Source: an uncultured Kangiella sp. | GTDB lineage: Bacteria; Pseudomonadota; Gammaproteobacteria; Enterobacterales; DSM-103792 | Assembly (NCBI GenBank): GCA_946481205.1 | Contig: CAMLNB010000008.1 | Location: 1-33,651, forward strand | Reading direction: 5' to 3' | Length of the DNA: 33,651 nt | Shown: positions 1 to 8,203 of the stretch, piece after piece | Layout: the number at the start of each line of letters is the position of its first letter | Position numbering within the stretch: position 1 is the first letter of the stretch | Notes under the pieces: model-generated | Told to the model about the DNA's origin: nothing | Databases searched by the model: none | Seen by the model: the letters and a program-made list of their open reading frames with translations, nothing else | Translations under genes and position numbers: made by a program

Positions 1-40
1 CATCTGGCGGAGTAAGGCCATTCGGCGTTTGAAGTGAGAA

Positions 41-67
41 AAAGGGCAGCTTCGGTTGCCCTTTTTT
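41..67 (+). terminator. Rho-independent terminator of an off-window upstream gene
   Basis: A 7-bp stem (GGGCAGC with GTTGCCC, one G-T pair) closes a UUCG tetraloop. It is flanked by AAA on the left and a run of seven T on the right. No convincing gene precedes it in the first 40 bases, so it probably ends a gene lying left of the window. Confidence 0.85.
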
Positions 68-259
68 TCCATCACAGCTGCTGGGCCAGCGCGCTACTCG
101 CGCAGACAGCCGCTGCGCTCGAAATGAATCTGCGCAACCACGTCCGCCAGCACAGCTCACACGGCCCCCCAAAACCGCTCCCCATCACTACCTGCCATCC
201 CATCGAACCCGCTCCCCAAGCCGACCGGCATGGCTAATAACTGGCACTGACGATAGTGG
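68..259. other. Intergenic region with no supported gene
   Basis: Between the terminator and the Fur-regulated promoter I see no credible coding sequence. A short open frame on the plus strand (34-237) runs through the terminator, has no ribosome binding site and gives a low-complexity, Pro/His-rich product, so it is not called. No RNA gene or repeat is recognised. Confidence 0.5.
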
Positions 260-287
260 TTGATCTTTAAATACGAATCATTATCAT
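260..287 (+). promoter_or_regulatory. Sigma-70-like promoter of the TonB receptor
   Basis: TTGATC (260-265) and TATCAT (282-287) are separated by 16 bp. The predicted transcript begins near 294. This leaves a leader of about 45 nt before the ATG at 339 and argues against a TTG start at 288. The -10 lies inside the Fur box, the usual layout for Fur repression. Confidence 0.55.
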
Positions 288-291
288 TTGC
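273..291. promoter_or_regulatory. Fur box
   Basis: Read on the minus strand from 291 to 273, 13 of 19 positions match the classic Fur consensus, including an unbroken AATGATAAT core. It overlaps the predicted -10 of the TonB receptor promoter. Iron-replete Fur binding here would block transcription of the receptor and probably the downstream DUF6607 gene. The match is seen in the sequence; the regulation is inferred from the Fur family. Confidence 0.75.
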
Positions 292-338
292 ATCGCTTAC
301 CGACCAGGCTATCTGGTCAGTGCCTTCGAGGTTATGCC

Positions 339-2633
339 ATGTCTGCTGTTTGTTCCCTCCCCCGCTGCCTGCTCCCGGCGGCCATTCATGCGGCTCTGCT
401 GACGCTAGGCAGCGGTGCCCTGTTGCCGGCGGCCTACGCCGACGACACCCCGGCCCCGGTCGACGATGCCGAATGGCTGACCGTCACCGCGGCCAAACAG
501 GTCCGTGACGTCAGCGACGTGACCGGTGCGGTTGATGTGCTCAGCGCCGAACAAATCGAAGCCGAGCTCGCCCGCGACATCAAGGATCTGGTCCGCTACC
601 TGCCCAGCGTGTCGGTGCGGCAAAACGCCGGTCGTTTCGGCCTCAGCGATTTCACCATCCGCGGCCTGTCCGGCAACCGGGTGTTGATTGAGGTCGACGG
701 CGTCCGGGTGTCCGACAATTTCAGCATCGGCAGCTTTTCCAATGCCAACCGCAATTTCGTTGATCTGGATACGGTGAAAGCGGTCGAGATCATTCGTGGC
801 AGCGCGTCGTCCTTGTATGGCAGCAACGCCATTGGCGGCGTGGTGACCTTTCTGACCAAAGATCCGGCCGATTATCTGGCGGGCGAACGCAGCCATGTCG
901 GTCTGAAAGCCGGCTACAGCGCAGCCGATCAAAGCCACACCGAAACGCTGACCGGCGCGTTCGCTGCCGGAGCGCTCTCGGTGCTGACGGTGCTGACACA
1001 GGATCACGGCCACGAGCAGGAAAACCAGGGCGATAACCGCGCCCAGAACAGTGCGCGCACAGCGGCCAATCCGCAGGATCGCGAAGGCCAGTCGGCCTTG
1101 CTCAAAGCGGTGTGGCAAACCGCGGCGGGCGACAAGCTGCGGCTGACCGCCGACCGCTTTGACAGCGACAGCGAAACCGAAAGTTATTGGTCACGCACAA
1201 CCACTGTCACCGCGCTGCCAAATCCGCCCGGCGGTTCGACGACAACGCGCGTGCGGGATCTGGATGCTGACGATCAGCAAGAACGGCAACGGCTGCAATT
1301 CGATTACGAATTCGGCGCCCACCTGCCCGGTGTTGACGCCGGCTTGTTGCAAATCTATCGACAAGCCAGCGAGACCCGACAAGAGACCTTTGAAGCGCGC
1401 GAATCCGGCATGACCGGTCTGCCGGCAACGCCCGCCGAACGCTGGCGCGAATTCCGCTTCGAGCAAGAGGTGAATGGCGCCGAACTGACGCTGACATCAA
1501 GCTTCACACTCGGCGGCAGCCAACATACGTTGACCTATGGCGTCGAACACCTCCGCACCGACACGGAACAACAGCGCGACGGTTACACTCGCAACCCGAT
1601 CACCGGCGTCACCAGTAATGTGTTGATGCCGGATGTATTCCCGGTGCGCGATTTTCCGCTCAGCGAAACCACCGAGACTGGTCTCTATTTGCAGGATGAA
1701 ATCCAGCTGCTTGATGGCCGGCTGCTACTGGTGCCGGCGCTGCGTCATGATCGCTACCGCTTGAACAGCCGCATGGATCCGATTTTTGCTGCTGACAACC
1801 CAGGCATCGCCATCACCGATCTGGACCATGAGCACAACTCACCAAAACTCGGTGTGCTGTACAAGCTGAATGACACCCATTCGCTGTTTGCCCAGTACGC
1901 CGAAGGTTTCCGCTCGCCGCCAGTTGCCGACGTCAATATCGGCTTCACCAATTTCGCGTTTGGTTATACCGCCATCCCGAATCCGGATCTGAAACCGGAA
2001 CAAAGCCAGAACATCGATATGGGCTGGCGTATGCGCGCTGATTGGGGCCGCGTTGAACTGACCGCGTTCCGCAATGACTACGAGGACTTCATCGAGTCCT
2101 TGGTGGTTGTCAGCGCACCGCCACAAACGCCGCTGATGGTGTTCCAGTCGCAGAACCTGTCCGAGGTACGCATCGAGGGCATTGAGCTGCGGGCCACGCT
2201 GGATCTGGAGCAACTGCTGAATGCTGAGGGCTTCACGCTGCGCAGCGCACTGTCCCACGCCCGTGGTGACAACCTCGGCGACGACGAACCATTGGCCAGT
2301 ATCGATCCGGATAAAGCGGTACTCGGTTTGGCTTGGCAAGCCGCGAACGAGCGTTACGGATTTGAACTGGTCAGCAGCCACGTTCGCGCCAAAGAACGGG
2401 TGCCGGACAGCACACCGGCACCATTCCTGACCGACAGCTACACGCTCTGGGATCTGCTCGCACATTGGCAAATCAATGCGCATATGCGTTTGCAAGCCGG
2501 CGCGTTCAACCTCAGCGATGAACATTACTGGGAGTGGGCCGATGTCCGCGGCCAGTCTGCAACCAGCACCACGCTGGATCGCTACAGCCGGCCGGGTCGC
2601 AACGGGGCGATCAATCTCAGTCTCTCGTTTTGA
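339..2633 (+). CDS. TonB-dependent receptor, haem/haemoglobin-type
   Basis: Outer-membrane active transporter of 764 aa powered by TonB-ExbBD. The ATG at 339 is preferred because it gives a clean signal peptide ending near AYA-DD and lies downstream of the predicted transcription start. A TonB-box-like LTVTA follows, then a plug domain (DIKDLVRYLPSV, FTIRGLSGNRVLIEVDGVR, RGSASSLYGSNAIGGVV) typical of the haemoglobin/transferrin/lactoferrin receptor class. The C-terminal barrel ends in the aromatic-terminated NLSLSF. The barrel has an FRSP...NPDLKPE segment matching the FRAP/NPNL boxes of haem receptors, but there is no His between them, where characterised haem receptors carry one. The Fur box upstream supports an iron-related cargo, and the following DUF6607 gene is probably co-transcribed. 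Class is confident; cargo (haem, haemoglobin or other) is uncertain. Confidence 0.9.
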   Translation: MSAVCSLPRCLLPAAIHAALLTLGSGALLPAAYADDTPAPVDDAEWLTVTAAKQVRDVSDVTGAVDVLSAEQIEAELARDIKDLVRYLPSVSVRQNAGRFGLSDFTIRGLSGNRVLIEVDGVRVSDNFSIGSFSNANRNFVDLDTVKAVEIIRGSASSLYGSNAIGGVVTFLTKDPADYLAGERSHVGLKAGYSAADQSHTETLTGAFAAGALSVLTVLTQDHGHEQENQGDNRAQNSARTAANPQDREGQSALLKAVWQTAAGDKLRLTADRFDSDSETESYWSRTTTVTALPNPPGGSTTTRVRDLDADDQQERQRLQFDYEFGAHLPGVDAGLLQIYRQASETRQETFEARESGMTGLPATPAERWREFRFEQEVNGAELTLTSSFTLGGSQHTLTYGVEHLRTDTEQQRDGYTRNPITGVTSNVLMPDVFPVRDFPLSETTETGLYLQDEIQLLDGRLLLVPALRHDRYRLNSRMDPIFAADNPGIAITDLDHEHNSPKLGVLYKLNDTHSLFAQYAEGFRSPPVADVNIGFTNFAFGYTAIPNPDLKPEQSQNIDMGWRMRADWGRVELTAFRNDYEDFIESLVVVSAPPQTPLMVFQSQNLSEVRIEGIELRATLDLEQLLNAEGFTLRSALSHARGDNLGDDEPLASIDPDKAVLGLAWQAANERYGFELVSSHVRAKERVPDSTPAPFLTDSYTLWDLLAHWQINAHMRLQAGAFNLSDEHYWEWADVRGQSATSTTLDRYSRPGRNGAINLSLSF

Positions 2634-2690
2634 GGGCAATGCTTTTTCATCACTGACTGAACTCAACCCAGAGCGCACGGCATTCGTGAT

Positions 2691-2777
2691 CCTTGTCCCC
2701 TGCCCGGTAAAGCGCTGACGGCGATAGCTTTCGCAAGGAAGCGAACTGGGGTTGCTCGGCAACCGGCAGGGGCAAGG
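2691..2777 (+). repeat. Long imperfect inverted repeat between receptor and DUF6607 gene
   Basis: The left arm at 2691-2708 pairs with the right arm at 2762-2777: CCTTG with CAAGG, CCCCTGCC with GGCAGGGG, and GGT with ACC, with one bulged T and one bulged C. A smaller hairpin GGTTGC-TCG-GCAACC lies at about 2750-2764, in competition with the base of the long stem. There is no T-run, so this is not a standard terminator. It could be an mRNA processing or stabilising structure in a bicistronic message. Confidence 0.55.
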
Positions 2778-2832
2778 AACCAGCAAGGCGGAACCCAGAC
2801 GGTGCAGCCTTGCATCAATGAGGAGACCTATC

Positions 2833-3906
2833 ATGCAATTGATTTCGACCATTCCACGCGGTATCCGCGCCATGCTGGCCATCAGCCTCTTGCTGACGCT
2901 GGCGGCCTGCCAAGCTACCGCCACCGTTAACCAAACGGTCGCCAAAACAGCGCCGGCCTTCACGACAGCAAAACCAGTCCCGGTTGGCTGCGGTGAACAC
3001 GAGACAGCGTTTGACTGTGATCGCCGGGCCATTCTGGCCATGGCCGGCGAATACGCGGTTGATTTTCGTTTTGAAGAGATCGCGGCACTGCAGCCGGATT
3101 ACCCGTTGAAAGCGCCGCAGCTGTCAAAGGCACGCGAGTTCATCACGGTGCTTGAGGACAGCGGCAAGCGCATCGTGCTGCAGCATGTGCTGGTCGCAAA
3201 AGATGGTCATGTCACCAAGCACTGGCGGCAAGACTGGGTTTATGAGCCGAACACACTCTGGCGCTATCGTGGCGTGCAATCGCAACAAAGCTGGCAACGG
3301 GAAACCCTGAATCCGGAACAGACGAAAGGGCGTTGGGCGCAACTTGTCTGGCAAGTCGATGACAGTCCGCGCTACACCGGTGTCGGTCAGTGGCAGCACG
3401 ACGGCAATAGTTCGATCTGGACCTCGGATACCAGCTGGCGGCCACTGCCTCGCCGTGAACACACCAGCCGCAGCGACTACGACGTGATGGTTGCCATCAA
3501 CCGTCACGAGATCACACCGACCGGCTGGGTGCACTGGCAGGACAATCTGAAAATGAACAGTACCGGCAAGGCAGCGCAGCGCTATCTGGCGCGCGAGTTT
3601 GGTGCCAACACTTATACCCGGATCAGCGGTTACGATTTCCAAGCCGGTTACGATTACTGGCAGAAGACCCAAGCCTTTTGGCAAGCCGTGCGCGCCGCCT
3701 GGGACAAACGCTTCGCCGGTCATGAGCGCATTACGCTGCAAGACAAGGTCGATGACAAGTCACTGTGGCTGGCGATGTTCGAGCGCGCCGCAACCGAAAC
3801 ACCGGATGCCGCACCAACGCTGCAGCAAGATGTTGACGCAATACTGGACCGGTATTTGTTGCTCAGCACTGCGGCGCCGGCTAACAGTCATGCAGCTGCG
3901 CGTTGA
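2833..3906 (+). CDS. DUF6607 family lipoprotein
   Basis: A 357-aa protein. The start is fixed by AGGAG at 2821-2825, seven bases before the ATG. The N-terminus has a lipoprotein signal ending LTLAAC-Q, so it is predicted to be a lipid-anchored envelope protein. The body matches what I recall of DUF6607 proteins: a GKRIVLQHVLV segment, HWRQDWVYEP, QVDDSPRY, PLPRREHTSRSDY, NRHEITPTGWVHWQDN and NTYTRISGYDF. It is rich in Trp and charged residues. No biochemical function is known to me. It follows the Fur-controlled TonB receptor by 199 bp with no terminator between, so it is probably iron-regulated and may assist uptake, for example by handling cargo at the periplasmic side. That role is inference. 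Confidence 0.8.
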   Translation: MQLISTIPRGIRAMLAISLLLTLAACQATATVNQTVAKTAPAFTTAKPVPVGCGEHETAFDCDRRAILAMAGEYAVDFRFEEIAALQPDYPLKAPQLSKAREFITVLEDSGKRIVLQHVLVAKDGHVTKHWRQDWVYEPNTLWRYRGVQSQQSWQRETLNPEQTKGRWAQLVWQVDDSPRYTGVGQWQHDGNSSIWTSDTSWRPLPRREHTSRSDYDVMVAINRHEITPTGWVHWQDNLKMNSTGKAAQRYLAREFGANTYTRISGYDFQAGYDYWQKTQAFWQAVRAAWDKRFAGHERITLQDKVDDKSLWLAMFERAATETPDAAPTLQQDVDAILDRYLLLSTAAPANSHAAAR

Positions 3907-3925
3907 TCACTCACGGACTGAAAGA

Positions 3926-3957
3926 GAACAAAGGACCGTTACAGCGGTCCTTTGTTC
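3926..3957. terminator. Bidirectional terminator between convergent DUF6607 and olsA
   Basis: A perfect 13-bp stem (GAACAAAGGACCG and its complement) around the loop TTACAG. It is followed by ATTTT on the plus strand and preceded by A-rich sequence that gives the T-tract on the minus strand. The stop codon of the minus-strand acyltransferase (3939-3941) sits in the loop, so its last codons are encoded by one arm. Confidence 0.85.
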
Positions 3958-4850
3958 ATTTTGGAACCGGTCATCGCAGCACCGGTCATTGCAGTGTCGG
4001 AAATTGCGTCCTCGCTGAGATTGCGATTTTCACCGCACAAAAGATTCGGCGTTGCTGGCGCCGCGGCCGTCGGCACGGCCAGTGCGCGCGCCACCGCCTG
4101 TTGTGCGGCGCGGGCCGGCTGCGACGCATCACTGCCATCAACAGACCGCAGCAATTGCAAATGCGCGTGCACGTCGCGCTCGGCCAGCAGGCGCCACAAG
4201 CTGCTGGCAAAATCATCGTCACCCAGAAACGGCACGGCTGCTGCGCCGCGGCCACGATAGGCCAATGCCAACGGAATCACCGTCGCACCTTGCGGAATCA
4301 GCTTGGCATGGAAGCGGCGGACCAGACTGCCATCACTGGTCGTCCCTTCCGGAAAGATCAGCACGACTTCACCGGCTGCCAGCGCCTGCTCCACTGCGGT
4401 GATAATCGCGGCACTGCTGCCATCGCCTTCGCGTTTGCCGCGTTGCAGAAACAGCGTACCGGCTGCGGCAGCCAGCATGCCGATCAGCGGCCATTGCCGC
4501 ACCTCGGTTTTGGCGACAAAACGCACCGGCAGATGCGCCGCAATCACGACAATATCCAACCAGGAGATGTGATTGCACAACAGCAGGCTACCCGGCCGTG
4601 GCCGTTCACCCGCAAGGCTGCTGCGGACGCCAAGCATGTGCACGGCAACCTGCATCCACGGCGACATGAACGGTTGCAGGCACTGCGTGACCGGTCGCCA
4701 TGGCGTCAGCGTGCGCACCAGCACAAACAGCAGCAAACCCACCGCAATCCAGCTGCCGATGGCCAGCATACGCATCAGCTGACGCAAGCGGCGCAGACCG
4801 CGACCGCCGAGCGCCAGCGGTTTGCTGAGTGTGGCGACAAGCAACGGCAT
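3939..4850 (-). CDS. olsA: Lyso-ornithine lipid acyltransferase, PlsC family (OlsA-like)
   Basis: A 303-aa 1-acyl-sn-glycerol-3-phosphate acyltransferase-family protein. After an N-terminal membrane segment (about residues 29-46) come the catalytic NHISWLD (His94, Asp99) and the substrate-binding FPEGT (166-170), the two hallmark motifs. On its own it could be a general PlsC. The gene directly upstream, 27 bp away, encodes an OlsB-type GNAT acyltransferase. That olsB-olsA order, known from Pseudomonas, points to OlsA, which adds the second, ester-linked acyl chain to lyso-ornithine lipid at the inner membrane. The C-terminal tail beyond about residue 250 is Ala/Thr-rich and its last residues (MNKGPL) are encoded inside the terminator hairpin, so the tail is probably dispensable. 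Confidence 0.8.
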   Translation of the reverse strand: MPLLVATLSKPLALGGRGLRRLRQLMRMLAIGSWIAVGLLLFVLVRTLTPWRPVTQCLQPFMSPWMQVAVHMLGVRSSLAGERPRPGSLLLCNHISWLDIVVIAAHLPVRFVAKTEVRQWPLIGMLAAAAGTLFLQRGKREGDGSSAAIITAVEQALAAGEVVLIFPEGTTSDGSLVRRFHAKLIPQGATVIPLALAYRGRGAAAVPFLGDDDFASSLWRLLAERDVHAHLQLLRSVDGSDASQPARAAQQAVARALAVPTAAAPATPNLLCGENRNLSEDAISDTAMTGAAMTGSKMNKGPL

Positions 4851-4877
4851 CAGGCGTTTCTCATCCGCAGCTGCGTT

Positions 4878-5621
4878 TCAACTGACGCGGAAATGGCGGG
4901 CGTAGCGCGCGTTCAGATCACTGACGTCGAGCAACACGAACAAATCTGCACAGGCGAATTGCTCATCCCAGCAGGCTTCGACGCCGATTTTTGCACCCAG
5001 GCGCAAATAGGCTTTCAACAGCGCCGGCACCGGGGTATCGATGTTGGTCAGCTCGCCAGCCGGCGGGATCGGATTGACGGCTTTTACGGCGAGCGTTTCC
5101 GGCAAGCGATAGCTGTCGAGGCGCTGCATCAGCGCATGCACATGCGCGCTGCTGCCCGGCATCGGCACGCTGGCGCAGCCGAACAAGTAACGCGTTTGTT
5201 GCTGACGAAACACCGCCGCCAAACCCTGCCAGAGCAGCGCGATGCCGCTGCCGTCGCGATAATCGGCGTGAATGCAGGTGCGGCCGACTTCCAACACTTC
5301 GCCGTCGAGTTGCAAAACGGCATCCATCAGGAATTCGCCTTGCGAATAGAAACCGCCGGCTTTGGCGGCGCCGCTGCGATTCAGCAAACGGGTGCCACCG
5401 ACCAGCTGATCGCGCTCGCGGTCGAGCACATACAAATGCTGACAGTGGCGATCAAACGGGTCCCGATCCAGACCTTCGGCATCGGTGATATCGGCGCCCA
5501 TTTCATCGGCGAAAATCTGGTAACGCAGCCGCTGCAGCGCGCGCATTTCGGCAGCGCTGTTGGCCAGGCAGATTTGAAAGCGATCAGCTTCGGCGAGTAC
5601 GGCAGTGCGGGTCGGGCTCAT
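4878..5621 (-). CDS. olsB: L-ornithine N-alpha-acyltransferase (OlsB-like)
   Basis: A 247-aa GNAT-fold acyltransferase of the haemolysin-like/OlsB class. It transfers a 3-hydroxyacyl chain from acyl-ACP to the alpha-amino group of ornithine, giving lyso-ornithine lipid. Characteristic segments are LRYQIFADEMGAD with a DPFDRHCQHLYV region, VGGTRLL, FYSQGEF, EVGRTCIHADYRDGSGIALLW and YLFGCASVP. The ATG at 5621 is chosen because the frame upstream of it lacks family features. Only a weak GAGAG-like ribosome binding site is visible. It is first in a two-gene operon with olsA. In pseudomonads this operon responds to phosphate limitation, but I found no clear Pho box in the 274-bp gap upstream. Confidence 0.83.
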   Translation of the reverse strand: MSPTRTAVLAEADRFQICLANSAAEMRALQRLRYQIFADEMGADITDAEGLDRDPFDRHCQHLYVLDRERDQLVGGTRLLNRSGAAKAGGFYSQGEFLMDAVLQLDGEVLEVGRTCIHADYRDGSGIALLWQGLAAVFRQQQTRYLFGCASVPMPGSSAHVHALMQRLDSYRLPETLAVKAVNPIPPAGELTNIDTPVPALLKAYLRLGAKIGVEACWDEQFACADLFVLLDVSDLNARYARHFRVS

Positions 5622-5895
5622 GGCGACTCTCAGCAGGTTGCAGACCCGCACAGCCTGCGAGCCAGCCGTTGCGCGCCGATGACGCTTTGCTGACGCCGGC
5701 ATGACAGCCAGCTCGGGTCCCGCCATGGGTCAGGCCTGGTCCATCTCTGGCCCCATGCGTGGCCCATGCCCGTGCCATTCATGCCCAGAAACAAATTCCA
5801 TCCTGCCAAGCCGGGCTGAGGTTGTTAGCATGACCGGGCTTCGCCCGCTGCCCGTCAGCAGGGCTTCTCTTCTGCCCCGATAAACAGGTACGACC

Positions 5896-7968
5896 ATGAA
5901 AAAATGGCTCTTGTCCGCGCTAGCCGCCGCTGTGCTTGCCGGCTGCAACTCCGACCCCGCTCCGACCGAAACCGCCGAGGCACCTGTTGCCGCTGCGGTA
6001 GCTCCGGCACCGGTTTCCGGCATCGTCATCAGCAATGCCGATCAAGCCGTGCGCGCCCAGGACGATCTGTTCCGCCACGTCAACGGCAACTGGCTGAAGA
6101 CCACCGAGATCCCGGCCGACAAGTCCAACTATGGTTCGTTCACCAAGCTGGCCGATGACGCTCAGGCGCAACTGAAAGACATTATCGAAGCCTCGGCCGC
6201 AGCAAAGAATGCCCCGGGCAGCGAAGCGCAGAAAGTTGGTGACTTCTACAACAGCTACATGAATGAAGCCAAGCGCGAAGAGCTCGGCCTGAAACCGATT
6301 GAACCGTACTTTGCGGAAATCGATGCGCTGAAAGACAAGAGCGCACTGGCCGCCTGGTTTGGCAAGGTCCAGCGTGACGGCGTCAGCACGCCGATCGCGA
6401 TGTTCATCAACAACGATGAGAAAGACACCAGCAAATACATCAGCTATTTCTACCAGAGCGGCCTGGGTTTGCCGGATCGCGATTTCTATGATGTGAAAAA
6501 GAAAAGCGACGAAAAGAGCCAAGCCATTCGTGATGCCTACGTAAAGCACATCGAAACCATGTTCACGCTCGCCGGCCAAAAAGATCCGGCCGCCGCGGCC
6601 AAGCGCATTTACGCGCTGGAAGAGAAAATCGCCCATGGCCAGTGGGATCGGGTCACCAACCGCGATCCGCAAAAAACCTATAACAAAGTGGAAACGGCCA
6701 AGCTGAGCACGCTGACCGCAGACTTTGATTGGGCCGCGTTTGTCGGTGGCTTGGGCCTTGCCAACGAAGCCAATGTCGTGGTCGCCCAACCGACCTATAT
6801 CAACGAACTCGGCAAAGTCATCAAAGCCGGTTCGCTTGACGACTGGAAGCTGTACGCGAAATGGCGCGTGCTGGCCGGCGCAGCGCCGGTACTGGCCAAA
6901 GCATTCGATGACGAAAACTTCAATTTCTACAGCAAGACCCTGCGCGGCACCCAGGAACAACAGCCACGCTGGAAACGCGCGGTGCAAACGATCGACAATT
7001 CCATTGGCGAAGCCGTTGGCAAGATCTACGTCGAGAAGCATTTCCCGCCGGAAGCCAAAGCCCGGATGGAAAAACTGGTGCAGAACCTGCTGGTCGCATT
7101 CGGTCAGGGCATTGATGGCCTGGAATGGATGGGCGCCGACACCAAGAAAGCGGCGCACGAAAAACTCGGCAAATTCACCTACAAAATTGGCTACCCGGAC
7201 AAGTGGCGCGATTACTCGGCACTGACCATCAGCGCCGACGATTTGCTCGGCAACATCGTCCGCGCCACTCAGTTCGAGTATGACCGCAACCTCAACAAGC
7301 TCGGCAAGCCGATCGATCGCAGCGAATGGTTCATGACCCCACAGACGGTCAATGCTTACTACAACCCGACCATGAACGAGATCGTATTCCCGGCGGCGAT
7401 TCTGCAACCGCCGTTCTTCAACATGGCGGCTGATGATGCGGTCAATTACGGCGGCATCGGTGCCGTGATCGGTCACGAAATCGGCCACGGTTTTGATGAT
7501 CAAGGCTCGCAGTACGACGGTGACGGCAACCTGCGCAACTGGTGGACCGAACAGGATCTGGCCGAGTTCAAGGCCCGCACCAGCAAACTGGTCGCGCAGT
7601 ACAACGCCTTTGAACCGCTGCCGGGCAAACACGTCAACGGCGAGTTCACGCTCGGCGAAAACATCGGCGATTTGGGCGGCCTGACCATTGCGCACAAAGC
7701 CTATCAGCTGTCCTTGAATGGCCAGCCGGCACCGGTGATCGACAACCTCAGCGGCGATCAGCGTTTCTTCATGGGCTGGGCTCAGGTCTGGGCGCGCAAG
7801 TATCGTGAAGAGGAACTGAGTCAGCGCTTGGTTACCGATCCGCATTCGCCGTCGGAATACCGCTGCAACGGCATTGTCCGTAACCTGCCGGAGTTCTACG
7901 CGGCATTCGACGTCAAAGAAGGCGATGCGCTGTTCCTGAAACCGGAAGAGCGGGTCAAGATCTGGTAA
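5896..7968 (+). CDS. M13 family zinc metallopeptidase lipoprotein (PepO/neprilysin-like)
   Basis: A 690-aa gluzincin peptidase. Residues 1-17 form a lipoprotein signal (MKKWLLSALAAAVLAGC), so the enzyme is predicted to be anchored in the envelope facing the periplasm or exterior. The N-terminal M13_N domain begins VRAQDDLFRHVNGNWLK. The catalytic domain has NAYYNPTMNEIVFPAAILQPPFF and the zinc site HEIGH (His527, Glu528, His531), with the third ligand in GENIGDLGG (Glu588, and Asp592 as the family's second conserved acidic residue). The C-terminus has HSPSEYRCNG and ends in KIW, typical of a full-length M13 enzyme. These enzymes cleave small peptides. The gene stands alone between a divergent olsB and its own terminator. 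Confidence 0.95.
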   Translation: MKKWLLSALAAAVLAGCNSDPAPTETAEAPVAAAVAPAPVSGIVISNADQAVRAQDDLFRHVNGNWLKTTEIPADKSNYGSFTKLADDAQAQLKDIIEASAAAKNAPGSEAQKVGDFYNSYMNEAKREELGLKPIEPYFAEIDALKDKSALAAWFGKVQRDGVSTPIAMFINNDEKDTSKYISYFYQSGLGLPDRDFYDVKKKSDEKSQAIRDAYVKHIETMFTLAGQKDPAAAAKRIYALEEKIAHGQWDRVTNRDPQKTYNKVETAKLSTLTADFDWAAFVGGLGLANEANVVVAQPTYINELGKVIKAGSLDDWKLYAKWRVLAGAAPVLAKAFDDENFNFYSKTLRGTQEQQPRWKRAVQTIDNSIGEAVGKIYVEKHFPPEAKARMEKLVQNLLVAFGQGIDGLEWMGADTKKAAHEKLGKFTYKIGYPDKWRDYSALTISADDLLGNIVRATQFEYDRNLNKLGKPIDRSEWFMTPQTVNAYYNPTMNEIVFPAAILQPPFFNMAADDAVNYGGIGAVIGHEIGHGFDDQGSQYDGDGNLRNWWTEQDLAEFKARTSKLVAQYNAFEPLPGKHVNGEFTLGENIGDLGGLTIAHKAYQLSLNGQPAPVIDNLSGDQRFFMGWAQVWARKYREEELSQRLVTDPHSPSEYRCNGIVRNLPEFYAAFDVKEGDALFLKPEERVKIW

Positions 7969-7996
7969 CGCGGATTCGCTGCAACAGCAGGTTTAA

Positions 7997-8022
7997 GAAA
8001 AGGGGCGGCAACGCCCCTTTTT
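7997..8022 (+). terminator. Rho-independent terminator after the M13 peptidase
   Basis: AAAAGGGGCG pairs with CGCCCCTTTT around a GCAA tetraloop, followed by TCTTTTC. It starts 29 bases after the stop codon. Confidence 0.9.
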
Positions 8023-8203
8023 CTTTTCGGTTGTCAGCACAGGCGATGTCAAACGACGATGTCCTAGCCTGAGTGTTTACTGCTTTCCATGCTAAGCCGC
8101 ACTGCGATCAGATCAGGATCTCCGATCCGGTAATAGCAGCATGACCTGCGCGCCGCGCACGGGCACATACTGCTTTTTTTCCCGGTCAGCATGGAGGCCT
8201 GCC

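Noticed and set aside
288..338. TTG start at 288 for the first TonB receptor
   Set aside because: It lies within the promoter and Fur-box region and would place an odd extension before a good signal peptide; ATG at 339 fits better.
3903..5693. A 596-codon plus-strand frame opposite olsA and olsB
   Set aside because: Antisense shadow of two conserved acyltransferases, with a low-complexity, Arg/Gln/His-rich product.
5920..7845. A 641-codon minus-strand frame opposite the M13 peptidase
   Set aside because: Antisense shadow; the plus-strand gene has full catalytic motifs, a lipoprotein signal and a terminator.
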